This document shows, one piece after another, positions 35,785 through 44,788 of a stretch of DNA of 64,000 nt. The notes beneath the pieces are model-generated. The model was not told where the DNA came from, ran no database searches, and worked only from the letters and a program-made list of their open reading frames with translations. Both the position numbers and the translations under genes were made by a program. How positions within the stretch are numbered: position 1 is the stretch's first letter; every line of letters begins with the position of its first letter. The DNA lies in contig NZ_CP030827.1 of assembly GCF_003597675.1 (NCBI RefSeq), forward strand, positions 124,001 through 188,000. The letters run 5' to 3'. The stretch is from Neorhizobium sp. NCHU2750 (lineage in GTDB: Bacteria; Pseudomonadota; Alphaproteobacteria; Rhizobiales; Rhizobiaceae).

Positions 35785-36536
35785 TCGAACTCTCCTATAT
35801 CCGGAAGAATTTCGGCGACCTTCAGGTCATCGACGATGTCAGTCTCAAGGTGGCCGAAGGCAGCGTCACAGCACTTGTCGGCCCCTCGGGCGGCGGCAAG
35901 AGCACGCTTCTGCGCTGCATCAACCTTCTGGAAATCCCGACGTCGGGAACGATCCGCCTCGGCGATGCGTCGATAGACTTCGCGCCGGGCAAGAAGATCG
36001 GCTGGGACGCGATCCAGAAGATCCGCCGCCAGACCGGCATGGTCTTCCAGAATTTTCAGCTCTTCCCCCATCGCACGGCACTTGAAAATGTCATGGAAGG
36101 CCTCGTCACGGTGCTGAAATGGCCGCGGGAAAAGGCTGAAAGCCATGCCCGCGACCTGCTTGCCAAGGTCGGCATGGCGCATAAGGCCGATGTCTGGCCC
36201 TCGACGCTCTCGGGTGGCCAGCAGCAGCGCGTGGCGATCGCCCGCGCGCTTGCCATGTCGCCGCGCGTGCTGCTCTGCGACGAGCCCACATCCGCGCTCG
36301 ATCCCGAACTGGCGACCGAAGTCGTCGAGGTCTTGAGCAGGCTTGCGGGCGAGGGGACGACCATGGTGATTGCCACCCACGACCTGCGCCTCGCGTCGCG
36401 CGTCGCCGATCACGCCGTCTTTCTCGAAGCCGGCAAGATCGTCGAGCAGGGCCCGGCCGACCGTATCTTCGGCGCCCCGGTCGAAGAGCGCACCCGCCGC
36501 TTCGTCTCCTCCATCAGCGCGGCACAGGGCGGCTGA
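35781..36536 (+). CDS. amino-acid ABC transporter ATP-binding protein
   Basis: This 251-residue ATPase has Walker A 'GPSGGGKS', Q-loop 'MVFQNFQLFPHRTALENVM', signature 'LSGGQQQRVAIARALA', Walker B 'VLLCDEPTSALDPE' and switch 'VIATHD'. It powers the transporter formed with the two upstream genes and is coupled to the permease by a four-base overlap. Confidence 0.93.
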   Translation: MIELSYIRKNFGDLQVIDDVSLKVAEGSVTALVGPSGGGKSTLLRCINLLEIPTSGTIRLGDASIDFAPGKKIGWDAIQKIRRQTGMVFQNFQLFPHRTALENVMEGLVTVLKWPREKAESHARDLLAKVGMAHKADVWPSTLSGGQQQRVAIARALAMSPRVLLCDEPTSALDPELATEVVEVLSRLAGEGTTMVIATHDLRLASRVADHAVFLEAGKIVEQGPADRIFGAPVEERTRRFVSSISAAQGG

Positions 36537-36687
36537 TCGACAATCGAAATGGGGTGCAAACGCCGGTTGCGAGGCGCCCTCAAGCCAATCAGGAACGAAA
36601 TCGAACGGTTATCGGTCAAACCGGCCTTGACAAGGAAATCTTAATAATTAGACCGCGCGACACATTATTTCGTTCGGGAGTGAGATC

Positions 36688-37647
36688 TTGAAATCCTTGG
36701 CATCCTTCTCCGCTTTCGTCGGCAAGACTTTCGCCCTCTGGGTGATCCTGTTTGCCGTCCTCGGCTTCTTCTTTCCAGATACGTTCAAGCAGGTGGCGCC
36801 ATGGATCGTCACGCTTCTGTCGATCATCATGTTCGGCATGGGCCTGACGCTGTCGATCGATGACTTCCGCGAAGTCGTCAAGCGTCCCTTCGACGTCACG
36901 ATCGGCGTGCTCGGCCAGTTCATCATCATGCCGCTTCTGGCTGTGCTTCTGACTAAGATCATCCCCATGTCGCCGGAAGTGGCGGCGGGCGTCATCCTCG
37001 TCGGCTGCTGCCCGGGCGGCACCTCGTCCAACGTCATGACCTACCTGTCCAAGGGCGACGTGGCCCTGTCGGTGGCCTGCACCTCCGTCACCACGCTGGT
37101 CGCACCCATCGTGACGCCTTTCCTCGTCTGGATGTTTGCCAGCCAGTTCCTGCCGGTCGATGGCTGGGCGATGTTCCTGTCGATCGTCAAGGTCGTGCTC
37201 GTGCCTTTGGCGCTCGGCGCCGCGCTGCAGAAGCTCGTGCCTTCGGTGGTCAAGGCCGCGGTTCCGGTCCTGCCGCTCGTCAGCGTCATCGGCATCGTGC
37301 TGATCGTCTCGGCCGTGGTTGCCGCCTCGAAGGGCGCGATCGCCCAGTCGGGCCTTCTGATCTTTGCCGTCGTCGTGCTGCATAACGGCCTCGGCTATAC
37401 GCTCGGCTTCTTCGCCGCCAAGGCATCCGGCCTGTCGCTTGCCAAGCGCAAGGCGATCGCAATCGAGGTGGGCATGCAGAATTCCGGTCTCGGTGCGGCT
37501 CTCGCCACGGCCTATTTTTCGCCGCTCGCCGCGGTGCCGAGCGCGATCTTCTCCGTCTGGCACAACATTTCCGGCGCGCTGCTTGCCAACTTCTTCTCCG
37601 GTCGCCTGGATGAGGAAGACAAGGCGAAGCTCAGCCAGACCGTCTGA
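36688..37647 (+). CDS. bile acid:sodium symporter family transporter (BASS)
   Basis: This 319-residue protein has about ten helices and BASS motifs: 'MFGMGLTLSIDDFREVVKRP', 'GVILVGCCPGGTSSNVMTYL' and 'AIEVGMQNSGLGAALATAYF'. The family imports organic anions with sodium; relatives move pantoate (PanS) or 2-keto acids. The start is TTG at 36688 after GGGAG, with no usable ATG before conserved residues. A strong hairpin terminator follows at 37673. Confidence 0.88.
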   Translation: MKSLASFSAFVGKTFALWVILFAVLGFFFPDTFKQVAPWIVTLLSIIMFGMGLTLSIDDFREVVKRPFDVTIGVLGQFIIMPLLAVLLTKIIPMSPEVAAGVILVGCCPGGTSSNVMTYLSKGDVALSVACTSVTTLVAPIVTPFLVWMFASQFLPVDGWAMFLSIVKVVLVPLALGAALQKLVPSVVKAAVPVLPLVSVIGIVLIVSAVVAASKGAIAQSGLLIFAVVVLHNGLGYTLGFFAAKASGLSLAKRKAIAIEVGMQNSGLGAALATAYFSPLAAVPSAIFSVWHNISGALLANFFSGRLDEEDKAKLSQTV

Positions 37648-37672
37648 TCTTTTCCAGATCCTGCGGACAAAC

Positions 37673-37702
37673 AAAAAAGGGCGGCCCTGAAAGCCGCCCT
37701 TT
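37673..37702. terminator. bidirectional terminator between the BASS and opgC genes
   Basis: AAAGGGCGGC and GCCGCCCTTT form a perfect stem with a 7-base loop. On the minus strand six T residues follow (opgC side); on the plus strand TTTCTC follows. It sits between two convergent genes and can serve both. Confidence 0.85.
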
Positions 37703-37728
37703 CTCATGTCTGTGATAGGATGTCCGCC

Positions 37729-38976
37729 TCAGCGGATGATCATCTGCTGCGGGCCTGCATTGGCCGTCGCAGGTTTCTGGTCGCGGCCCTTGGCCGGTGT
37801 CGCGTCGGGTGCGGTGCCAAGCAGCTTGTCTCGCTCGCGCCATAGTGCTGGAATGCAGAGCAGCGCCACCGAGGTCAGCGCGATCGCCGTCTTGGTCCAC
37901 TCGTTGAGCTCCGGCGTGCGACCGTCGAAATAATAGACGAAGTAGACGATCGCCACATGCCAGACATAGACATAGAGCGAGTGGCGGCCGAGCAGGCGCA
38001 GGTAACGCAGGGTGAACACCCAGGTCAGCGCCGAGGCGACCGAGCGCACCCAGGCGGCCTTGTGCTTCGGGCCGGCAACGATCAGCCAGGTGATCAGCAG
38101 GCCGACGGCGGCGAAGTTCAACAGATAGACCGGACCGAAATCGGCGCGGATTTCCATCGAGGCGAACTTGGCGATCATATGCGCCGGCATCATTTCATTG
38201 GCCGTGATCAGCCGCAGCGGCAGGAAGAACAGGACCAGCACCAGTGCCGCCTTCGGAATGAACATGTTGTCTGGCGACAGCACGCGGCCCCAGTCGATCT
38301 TGCCCGACGAGGTCAGCGCGCCGAGCACAAGGCCCGAGAAGAACACGATCTGCCAGCCGAACAGGTTGAACGAGACGCGCAGCCCCTGGTCGTCGGCGCC
38401 CTTGATCAGCTCGTTGAGCGGAATGGTGAAGATCTGCTGCAGGCCGAGCTGACCGGCCATCCACAGCATCAGCGAGGCCGCCACGACATAGTGCCACTTG
38501 TCCTCCAGCACCAGCTTGATCAGCATCGGCGAGAACAGCATGTAGATGATGTACTGGGGCAGGATATCCATGAAGGTCGGCTGGTAGAGGAAGGTCGCGA
38601 TCGATGCGAGACGCAGTGGGTCGTCAAAGGTCGTGTAGCCCAGCCAGTTGAACCAGATCGAATAGGCGCCCGGCAGCACCATCTGTGCCGCCATCACGGC
38701 GATGATGATGCCCATCGCATAGCGATAGAGCTCGAAGGCACGGGTGTAGATCGCGGTGCGCCCGGCCGCATAGCCCGCCTTCATCATCTTGCGGGCATAG
38801 ACCATGCCGATCATCAGGCCGGACAGAAAGACGAAGCCCTGCGCGTCTTCGACGAAGGCAAGCTGGTTGTGATTGATCTTGACGAGGAAATACCCACCGG
38901 CGAAGACCATGTGGTTCAAGATCATGAAAACGAGGAAATACCCTCGCATCCCGTCAATGATTTCAAAGCGCTTCAT
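37729..38976 (-). CDS. opgC: OpgC-domain membrane protein, osmoregulated periplasmic glucan modification
   Basis: This 415-residue protein has about ten helices and the OpgC_C opening 'FEIIDGMRGYFLVFMILNHM', with 'FVEDAQGFVFLSGLMIGMVY' and 'LLGRHSLYVYVWHVAIVYFV'. OpgC proteins resemble acyltransferase-3 enzymes and add succinyl or similar groups to periplasmic glucans; rhizobia use cyclic beta-1,2 glucans. The ATG at 38976 follows GGAGA. It is 211 bases downstream of the hybrid kinase gene on the same strand and has its own terminator. Confidence 0.83.
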   Translation of the reverse strand: MKRFEIIDGMRGYFLVFMILNHMVFAGGYFLVKINHNQLAFVEDAQGFVFLSGLMIGMVYARKMMKAGYAAGRTAIYTRAFELYRYAMGIIIAVMAAQMVLPGAYSIWFNWLGYTTFDDPLRLASIATFLYQPTFMDILPQYIIYMLFSPMLIKLVLEDKWHYVVAASLMLWMAGQLGLQQIFTIPLNELIKGADDQGLRVSFNLFGWQIVFFSGLVLGALTSSGKIDWGRVLSPDNMFIPKAALVLVLFFLPLRLITANEMMPAHMIAKFASMEIRADFGPVYLLNFAAVGLLITWLIVAGPKHKAAWVRSVASALTWVFTLRYLRLLGRHSLYVYVWHVAIVYFVYYFDGRTPELNEWTKTAIALTSVALLCIPALWRERDKLLGTAPDATPAKGRDQKPATANAGPQQMIIR

Positions 38977-39187
38977 CGGTCGCGGTCTCCGTCTTTGCGG
39001 GGTCCGGTGGCACTGGTCCCTCGGTCCGTAAGGCCTCTGCGGGCCGGGAAGTCACGCGCCTAAACGTCGCGGGAAGCTGGAGAGTTCCAGCGTGAATCGG
39101 TTTTACCCGACGTTCAGACATTTCAACCGTAAACAGTCCGTGATGACTGTCACATGAACGAGAGTTGAGTCGAGAAAAAGGCAGGAC

Positions 39188-42100
39188 CTACTCGGCGGCG
39201 ATCCTGCGAAGCCCTGCGGCCTGGGTGAGGAAGGCGCGGATCGCGGCAGGCTTCACCGGCTTGTGCTGCACGGCAATCCCGTGCCGCTCGGCCTCGGCTC
39301 GAACCTCCGGCGTGCGATCCGCCGTGATCATCAGTGCCGGAATATCGGCATTGTAATGCGCCCTGAGCGACAGGATCGCCTCGATGCCGGTCGTGTCGTC
39401 GAGATGGTAGTCGGCAATCACCACGTCCGGCGCCGGTTCGCGTCTTGCGGTAATCGCCGCGACATCGTCTGCCGATGTTGCCTGCCCGACAGTGCAGCCC
39501 CAGCCGGTGATCAGCAAAGCCATGCCCTCGAGGATCTTCGGCTCGTTGTCGATGCACAATATGCGAAGGCCGCCGAGCGGATTGGCGGGCTTCGGCCGCT
39601 CGCGCCGGCTCTTCGCCGTGGCGGCCTGCGATCCGGCAAGATCGCGCGCGATCTCGACGCGGAACACGGTACCGCGCCCCGGCGTCGATGAGAGATGCAC
39701 CGGATGCGACAGCATGCGCGACAGCCGGTCGACGATCGAAAGCCCGAGCCCCAGACCGCTTGCGGTTCTGGCGCCGTCTTCCAGCCGGGCGAATTCCTTG
39801 AACACGGTGCGGAATTTCGATTGCGGGATGCCGATGCCCGAATCGAGCACGTCGATCACCACCTTGTCGCCGCGCCGCCGTGCCCCGACGATCACCTTGC
39901 CGCTGATCGTGTATTTGATCGCGTTGGAAACGAGATTCTGCACCAGCCGGCGCAAAAGATTGCCGTCCGACATCACCTTGAGCGAACTCGGCATGACGAC
40001 GAATTTGAGGTTCTTCTCCCGTGCCATCGGGGAAAAATCGGTCTCGATCCGCTTTAGCAGATCGTCCAGATCGACCGGACCGAAGCGCGGCTTCATCGCC
40101 CCGGTATCGAGCCTTGATATGTCCAGCACGGCACCGAGAATGGTCTCCACCGATTCCAGCGAACTGTCGATATTGCGGGCCAGAGCGGCATTCTTGTCGG
40201 CCCCGCCCAGCCGCTCGACAAGTGCCGCGGAATAGAGCCGGGCGGCATTGAGCGGCTGCAGGATATCGTGCCCGGCGGCAGCGAAAAAGCGCGTTTTGCT
40301 GAGATTGGCGTCGTCCGCGGCCGTGCGCGCCTCGCCGAGCTCGCGGGCCACCCGCGTCAGTTCCGCCGTGCGCTCGCCGACCCGTTGTTCCAGCGTCTCG
40401 TTTGCCTGTTTCAATGCCTGGTCGGCTGCCACCCGCTCGGAAATGTCGGTGAAGGTCGCTACCAGCCCGGCATCCGGCATCGGGTTGGTGCGCACCTCGA
40501 TGATCCGCCGACCGCCCTGCACCATCAGCGGAAAGGATGTGCCGAGCGTCCGGAACCGGGCGATGACCGCGTCACGTTCAGCATCCGCAATGTCGCCCCG
40601 CTCGACAAGCAGGGTGATCACGTCCTTGAGCAGGAACCCCACCTGTCCGGCCTGTTCGGGAAGGTCGAGCAATTGCCGGAAGCGCCGGTTCCACACGGTC
40701 AGCCGGTCGGAACTGTCGAACACGGCAATCCCCTGGTCCATCTGGGAAAGCGCCGTCTGCATCATGTCCTGATTGTATTGCAGCGCCTCGCTGGCCTGAT
40801 CGAGCAGCCAGGCGGTATCCGCATTGGTGTCCTCCACCTTCTGTAATACCAGGGACAGCACGAGCCGTGCCGAGGACGAGCCGATGGCACTGCCGAGCAG
40901 CTGTTCGGAGAAATGGATCATCGCCATGTCGGAAGGCTGGTCGTCGCGAAAACGCCGCCCGGCGGTCTTTTCGTAATTGGCGAAGGACCTGAGCATCCGC
41001 TCCTCGCCGAGATAGCGCGCGATCACCGTCTTCAGGTCCCCGACGCTGATCCGGGTCTTCCAGCCGCGCGTGGCAAACTGGGCACGAAGGTGGCGCTTGA
41101 CGAAGATGCCGGCCTGCAGGCGTTCGACCGGGCGCGGATTGCGCGACAGCGAGCCGAGGATGAAGGCGAGCGTATTGAGCGAAAGGCTGAAGATCGTCGT
41201 CGTCACGAAGGGGTCGATCTGTGGTCCGGAAAAGATCGCTGTGCCGGGAATGAGGAAATTCAGCACGACGGCGGCGACATTCGAATTGTCCGGTCCGCCG
41301 AGGCTTGGAAGGAACAGTAGATAGGCCCAGGAGAGAAAGCCGAAGGACAGGCCCAGAATGGCACCGCGTGCATTCGCCCGGCGCCAGACGAGGCCGCCGA
41401 GCAGGGCAGGGGCGATCTGGGCGATGGCCGCAAAGGCGAGCAGGCCGATCGAGGCCAGTCCCGACTGGCTGTCGGCCATCCGGTAATAGCCGTAGCCAAG
41501 CAGCATCACGGCAAAGATCGAGGCCCGCCGGATGTTGAGAAGCGTGCGGGTGAAATCCTTCTGCCCGGCCGGTGTCGAGGTCAGCTTGCGCCTCAAAAAC
41601 AGCGGGATGACGATATCGTTGGAGATCATGATCGACAGCGCGACGGATTCCACGATCACCATGGCAGTCGCCGCCGAAAATCCGCCGATGAAGGTCATCA
41701 GCGTCACCAGCGGCAAGCCGGCCTGCAGCGGCAGCGTCAGCACGTAAAGATCGGGATCGCCGCTGCCGCCGAAGGTGATCAACCCGGCGGCTGCGACCGG
41801 CAGGACGAAGATATTGATGGCGATGAGATAGACCGGCAGCAGGAAGCCCGCGGCGCGGCGCTCCCGCGGCGTGCGGTTTTCCACCACCGTCACATGGAAC
41901 TGCCGCGGCAGGATGACGATCGCAAAGGCCGAAAGCAAAATCACCAGCACCCATCGGCTGAGCGGGGTCTCATAGGCAGCCGCAGTCTCCACCAGAAGAT
42001 TGGCCGAGGCCTTGGCGGCAAGATCCGACCAGCCGTCGAAGACGAAGAAGACGACCGCGATGCCGACAGTCGCGAAGGCGACGAGCTTGACCAGCGATTC

Positions 42101-42700
42101 CATCGCAACCGCCAGGATCAGCCCGTCCTGATGCTCGGTCGCATCCGTATGGCGGGTGCCGAACATGACGGCAAAGCAGGCCATCAGCAGGGTGACGATC
42201 AACGCCAGATCGACGAAATGCAGATTGCCGCCACCAAGCCCGAAATCGGACGGATTGACCATCACGCTGACGGAACTCGATACAGCTTTCAGCTGCAGGG
42301 CGATATAGGGAACGGTGCCGACCAGCGCGAGCACGGCGACGATTGCCGCCACAGTGGCATTCTTTCCGTAGCGGGCGGCGATGAAATCGGCGATCGAGGT
42401 TAGCTTTTCCGCCTTGGCAAGTTCGACGATACGGCGGATGACCGGCATCCCGAGCGTGAAGGCGAGGATCGGCCCGACATAGATCGCCGCAAATTCCAGC
42501 CCGCGCTGCGAGGCAAGGCCAACCCCGCCGAAATAGGTCCAGGTGGTGCAGTAGACGGCAAGGCTCAGCGCATAGACGAGCGGGCGTCCGCCCTTGGGCA
42601 CGCCGGAACGGCGGCTTTTTCTGTCGCCATAGCTCGCCACCGCAAAAAGCAGCAGGATATAGGCGAATGCCGAGACAAGAACGGCCCAGCCTGCAAGCAT
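39188..42700 (-). CDS. hybrid histidine kinase with sodium/solute symporter sensor domain (CrbS-like)
   Basis: This 1170-residue protein starts with an SSF (SLC5) membrane domain of about 12-13 helices (1 to about 480; 'VYCTTWTYFGGVGLASQRGL'). A linker and a PAS domain (near 640-740) follow, then HisKA with 'FAAAGHDILQPLNAARLY' (phospho-His), HATPase with 'NLVSNAIKYT' and 'GLGLGLSIVDRL', and a C-terminal receiver (1045-1170) with phospho-Asp about 1097 in 'VVIADYHLDD'. This is the CrbS/MxtR layout; in other bacteria these sense carbon or acetate status and control acs through a LuxR-type partner. A GGGGAGG box supports ATG 42700. It diverges from mscL. Confidence 0.9.
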   Translation of the reverse strand: MLAGWAVLVSAFAYILLLFAVASYGDRKSRRSGVPKGGRPLVYALSLAVYCTTWTYFGGVGLASQRGLEFAAIYVGPILAFTLGMPVIRRIVELAKAEKLTSIADFIAARYGKNATVAAIVAVLALVGTVPYIALQLKAVSSSVSVMVNPSDFGLGGGNLHFVDLALIVTLLMACFAVMFGTRHTDATEHQDGLILAVAMESLVKLVAFATVGIAVVFFVFDGWSDLAAKASANLLVETAAAYETPLSRWVLVILLSAFAIVILPRQFHVTVVENRTPRERRAAGFLLPVYLIAINIFVLPVAAAGLITFGGSGDPDLYVLTLPLQAGLPLVTLMTFIGGFSAATAMVIVESVALSIMISNDIVIPLFLRRKLTSTPAGQKDFTRTLLNIRRASIFAVMLLGYGYYRMADSQSGLASIGLLAFAAIAQIAPALLGGLVWRRANARGAILGLSFGFLSWAYLLFLPSLGGPDNSNVAAVVLNFLIPGTAIFSGPQIDPFVTTTIFSLSLNTLAFILGSLSRNPRPVERLQAGIFVKRHLRAQFATRGWKTRISVGDLKTVIARYLGEERMLRSFANYEKTAGRRFRDDQPSDMAMIHFSEQLLGSAIGSSSARLVLSLVLQKVEDTNADTAWLLDQASEALQYNQDMMQTALSQMDQGIAVFDSSDRLTVWNRRFRQLLDLPEQAGQVGFLLKDVITLLVERGDIADAERDAVIARFRTLGTSFPLMVQGGRRIIEVRTNPMPDAGLVATFTDISERVAADQALKQANETLEQRVGERTAELTRVARELGEARTAADDANLSKTRFFAAAGHDILQPLNAARLYSAALVERLGGADKNAALARNIDSSLESVETILGAVLDISRLDTGAMKPRFGPVDLDDLLKRIETDFSPMAREKNLKFVVMPSSLKVMSDGNLLRRLVQNLVSNAIKYTISGKVIVGARRRGDKVVIDVLDSGIGIPQSKFRTVFKEFARLEDGARTASGLGLGLSIVDRLSRMLSHPVHLSSTPGRGTVFRVEIARDLAGSQAATAKSRRERPKPANPLGGLRILCIDNEPKILEGMALLITGWGCTVGQATSADDVAAITARREPAPDVVIADYHLDDTTGIEAILSLRAHYNADIPALMITADRTPEVRAEAERHGIAVQHKPVKPAAIRAFLTQAAGLRRIAAE

Positions 42701-42908
42701 GTTTCCTCCCCGCAAAGAATGCGGCTTCGGACATGACATTAAGGGAAATGCCAAAGCTTGGAAATCGGCGCCGCCTCGGCAAAAAGTTCAATGCATCGTT
42801 GAGTTTGATGATTGGGTATCATCTTACTGCGTTTGATCTTTTGCATCTTTTCAGCATTTCAGGAAACGCTATGTTAAGCACGACGGCAACCGAAAGAGGG
42901 GTCAAGTC

Positions 42909-43343
42909 ATGTCAGTTATCAGCGAATTTCGTTCATTCATTGCCAAGGGCAACGTCATCGACCTCGCGGTCGGTATCATCATCGGCGGAGCCTTCACCGG
43001 TATCGTCAATTCATTGGTCAACGACATCGTCATGCCGATCGTTGGTGCGGTCACCGGCGGCGGTTTCGATTTCTCCAATTACTTCCTGGCGCTGTCGAGC
43101 GCCGTCACGGCGCCGTCTCTGGCCGAGGCACGCAAGCAGGGTGCAGTTTTCGCCTATGGCAGCTTCATCACCGTGCTCATCAACTTCCTCATCCTCGCCT
43201 TCATCATCTTCCTCATGGTCAAGGGCGTGAACAAGCTGAGAGCAATGGAAGACAAGAAGAAGCCGGCCGACGATACGCCGGCTCCGCCGCCGGCCGATAT
43301 CCAGCTCCTCTCGGAAATCAGGGATCTTCTCAAGACCCGCTAA
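42909..43343 (+). CDS. mscL: large-conductance mechanosensitive channel
   Basis: This 144-residue protein has the MscL amphipathic start '[20 protein letters not shown]', the pore helix with '[19 protein letters not shown]', a second helix ('[19 protein letters not shown]') and a C-terminal helix ending '[12 protein letters not shown]'. It opens under membrane tension to release solutes on osmotic downshock. Its length is typical. It diverges from the hybrid kinase gene. A 13-base perfect hairpin lies just after the stop. Confidence 0.97.
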   Translation: MSVISEFRSFIAKGNVIDLAVGIIIGGAFTGIVNSLVNDIVMPIVGAVTGGGFDFSNYFLALSSAVTAPSLAEARKQGAVFAYGSFITVLINFLILAFIIFLMVKGVNKLRAMEDKKKPADDTPAPPPADIQLLSEIRDLLKTR

Positions 43344-43356
43344 AACCGGATCCGTG

Positions 43357-43389
43357 GCCTGCAATTCATCAGAACAATGAATTGCAGGC
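43357..43389 (+). terminator. hairpin downstream of mscL
   Basis: GCCTGCAATTCAT and ATGAATTGCAGGC form a perfect 13-base stem with a 7-base loop, 14 bases after the mscL stop. No T-run follows, so it may stabilise the mRNA 3' end or act with Rho rather than terminate alone. Confidence 0.5.
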
Positions 43390-43404
43390 TCACCGATTGT
43401 CATG

Positions 43405-43456
43405 GGATTTCCTGTGTCTTCTGGGATATGAGAGACAGACGAAAAACAGGAAATCC
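43405..43456 (+). promoter_or_regulatory. inverted repeat that can sequester the aminotransferase ribosome site
   Basis: GGATTTCCTGT (43405-43415) and ACAGGAAATCC (43446-43456) are perfect 11-base complements. The right arm contains the AGGAAA ribosome site and ends two bases before the ATG at 43459. The 30-base spacer can pair further (GTCT with AGAC). In the mRNA this would hide the ribosome site. Confidence 0.5.
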
Positions 43457-43458
43457 GT

Positions 43459-44634
43459 ATGTCTCTGCTCAGCTCTCTCAGCCCCCGCGCTCTTGCCGCC
43501 CCCGAAAGCGGTATCGTGGAGATCATCAACCATGCCCGCCTTGGCGGTCGTGATGATCTGATCCCGCTCTGGGCTGGTGAAGGCGATCTGCCGAGCCCCG
43601 ATTTCATCAATCGCGCCGCATCCGACGCGCTTTTGGGCGGCGAGACTTTCTACACCTGGCAGCGCGGCATTCCCGAACTGCGCCAGGCCCTGTCGGATTA
43701 TTACGCTCGCCATTTCTCGGTGAACCTGCCGATCGAGTATTTTTATGTCACCGGCTCCGGTATGCACGCCATCATGATGGCGGTGCAGGCGATCTGCGGT
43801 CCGGGCGACGAGATGATCTACCTGTCGCCCACCTGGCCGAACATCGTCTCGGCGATCGAGATTTCCGGTGCGGTCGCCACTGGCCTGCCGCTTGAATTCA
43901 CCGGCGGCAGCTGGGCGCTCGATCTTGAAAAGCTCGAAGCGATGATCACCCCGAAGACCAGGGGCCTGTTCATCAACACGCCGTCCAATCCGACCGGCTG
44001 GACGGCGACGAAGGAGGATCTCGCTGCGATATTGGCGCTCTCGCGCAAACACGGCCTGTGGATCATCGCCGACGAGATCTATGCCCGCTACTATTATGGC
44101 GGCGCGGTGCGGGCACCGTCCTTCCTCGATGTTTCCGAGGCGGATGATCGCATCATTTATGCCAATTCCTTCTCCAAGAACTGGTCGATGACGGGCTGGC
44201 GCGTCGGCTGGCTGGTGGCACCGCCGGAACTTGGCCAGGTGATCGAGAACCTCGTGCAATATTCCAATTCCGGCGTGGCCCAGTTCATGCAGCGCGGCGC
44301 AGTCGTGGCGCTGAACGAGGGCGATGCCTTCGTCGAGGAAAATATCGAGCGTGCCCGCATCTCGCGCGACATCCTCTGCGATAGGCTGATCGCCACCAAC
44401 CGTGTCCAGACGCTGAAGCCCGAAGGTGCGCTTTACGCCTTCCTCAAGGTCGATGGCATTACCGACAGTCGCAAGGCAGCGCTCGATATCGTCGATCGGA
44501 TCGGCGTCGCGCTGGCGCCCGGATCGGCCTTCGGCAAGGGCGGCGAGAATTTCCTGCGCGCCTGCTTCCTGCGCAATCCGAAACATGTCGAAGAGGCCGC
44601 AGAACGGCTGGCCGCCTATATAACGGCACTCTGA
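43459..44634 (+). CDS. pyridoxal-phosphate aminotransferase, class I/II
   Basis: This 391-residue enzyme has the fold-type I pattern: 'YTWQRGIPELRQALSDYY', 'SNPTGWTATKEDL', 'IIADEIYARYYYGG' and the PLP lysine in 'ANSFSKNWSMTGWRVGWLVA'. It transfers amino groups between an amino acid and a 2-oxo acid; the amino acid is not clear. It may belong to the aspartate/aromatic/branched group. No biosynthetic gene flanks it. Its ribosome site lies within an inverted repeat. Confidence 0.9.
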   Translation: MSLLSSLSPRALAAPESGIVEIINHARLGGRDDLIPLWAGEGDLPSPDFINRAASDALLGGETFYTWQRGIPELRQALSDYYARHFSVNLPIEYFYVTGSGMHAIMMAVQAICGPGDEMIYLSPTWPNIVSAIEISGAVATGLPLEFTGGSWALDLEKLEAMITPKTRGLFINTPSNPTGWTATKEDLAAILALSRKHGLWIIADEIYARYYYGGAVRAPSFLDVSEADDRIIYANSFSKNWSMTGWRVGWLVAPPELGQVIENLVQYSNSGVAQFMQRGAVVALNEGDAFVEENIERARISRDILCDRLIATNRVQTLKPEGALYAFLKVDGITDSRKAALDIVDRIGVALAPGSAFGKGGENFLRACFLRNPKHVEEAAERLAAYITAL

Positions 44635-44754
44635 TACCGGTCCGAACCCGTATCGCTAAAAATCGGACGATACTGGAAAGTATCTCTTAGTCATGTCGCC
44701 CGATATAGTTGTCCGGCGCCTCCATAAGTAACCGGTGATCAAGCTCCGCGATGT

Positions 44755-44782
44755 TTTCCTGCCTGCAACAAAGGCAGGGAAA
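44755..44782 (+). promoter_or_regulatory. leader hairpin overlapping the galE ribosome site
   Basis: TTTCCTGCCT pairs with AGGCAGGGAA across a 7-base loop (GCAACAA), with one G-T pair. The 3' arm contains the AGGGA ribosome site for ATG 44789. The hairpin would lie in the coding region if the alternative GTG at 44735 were used. Confidence 0.45.
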
Positions 44783-44788
44783 TTCGCA

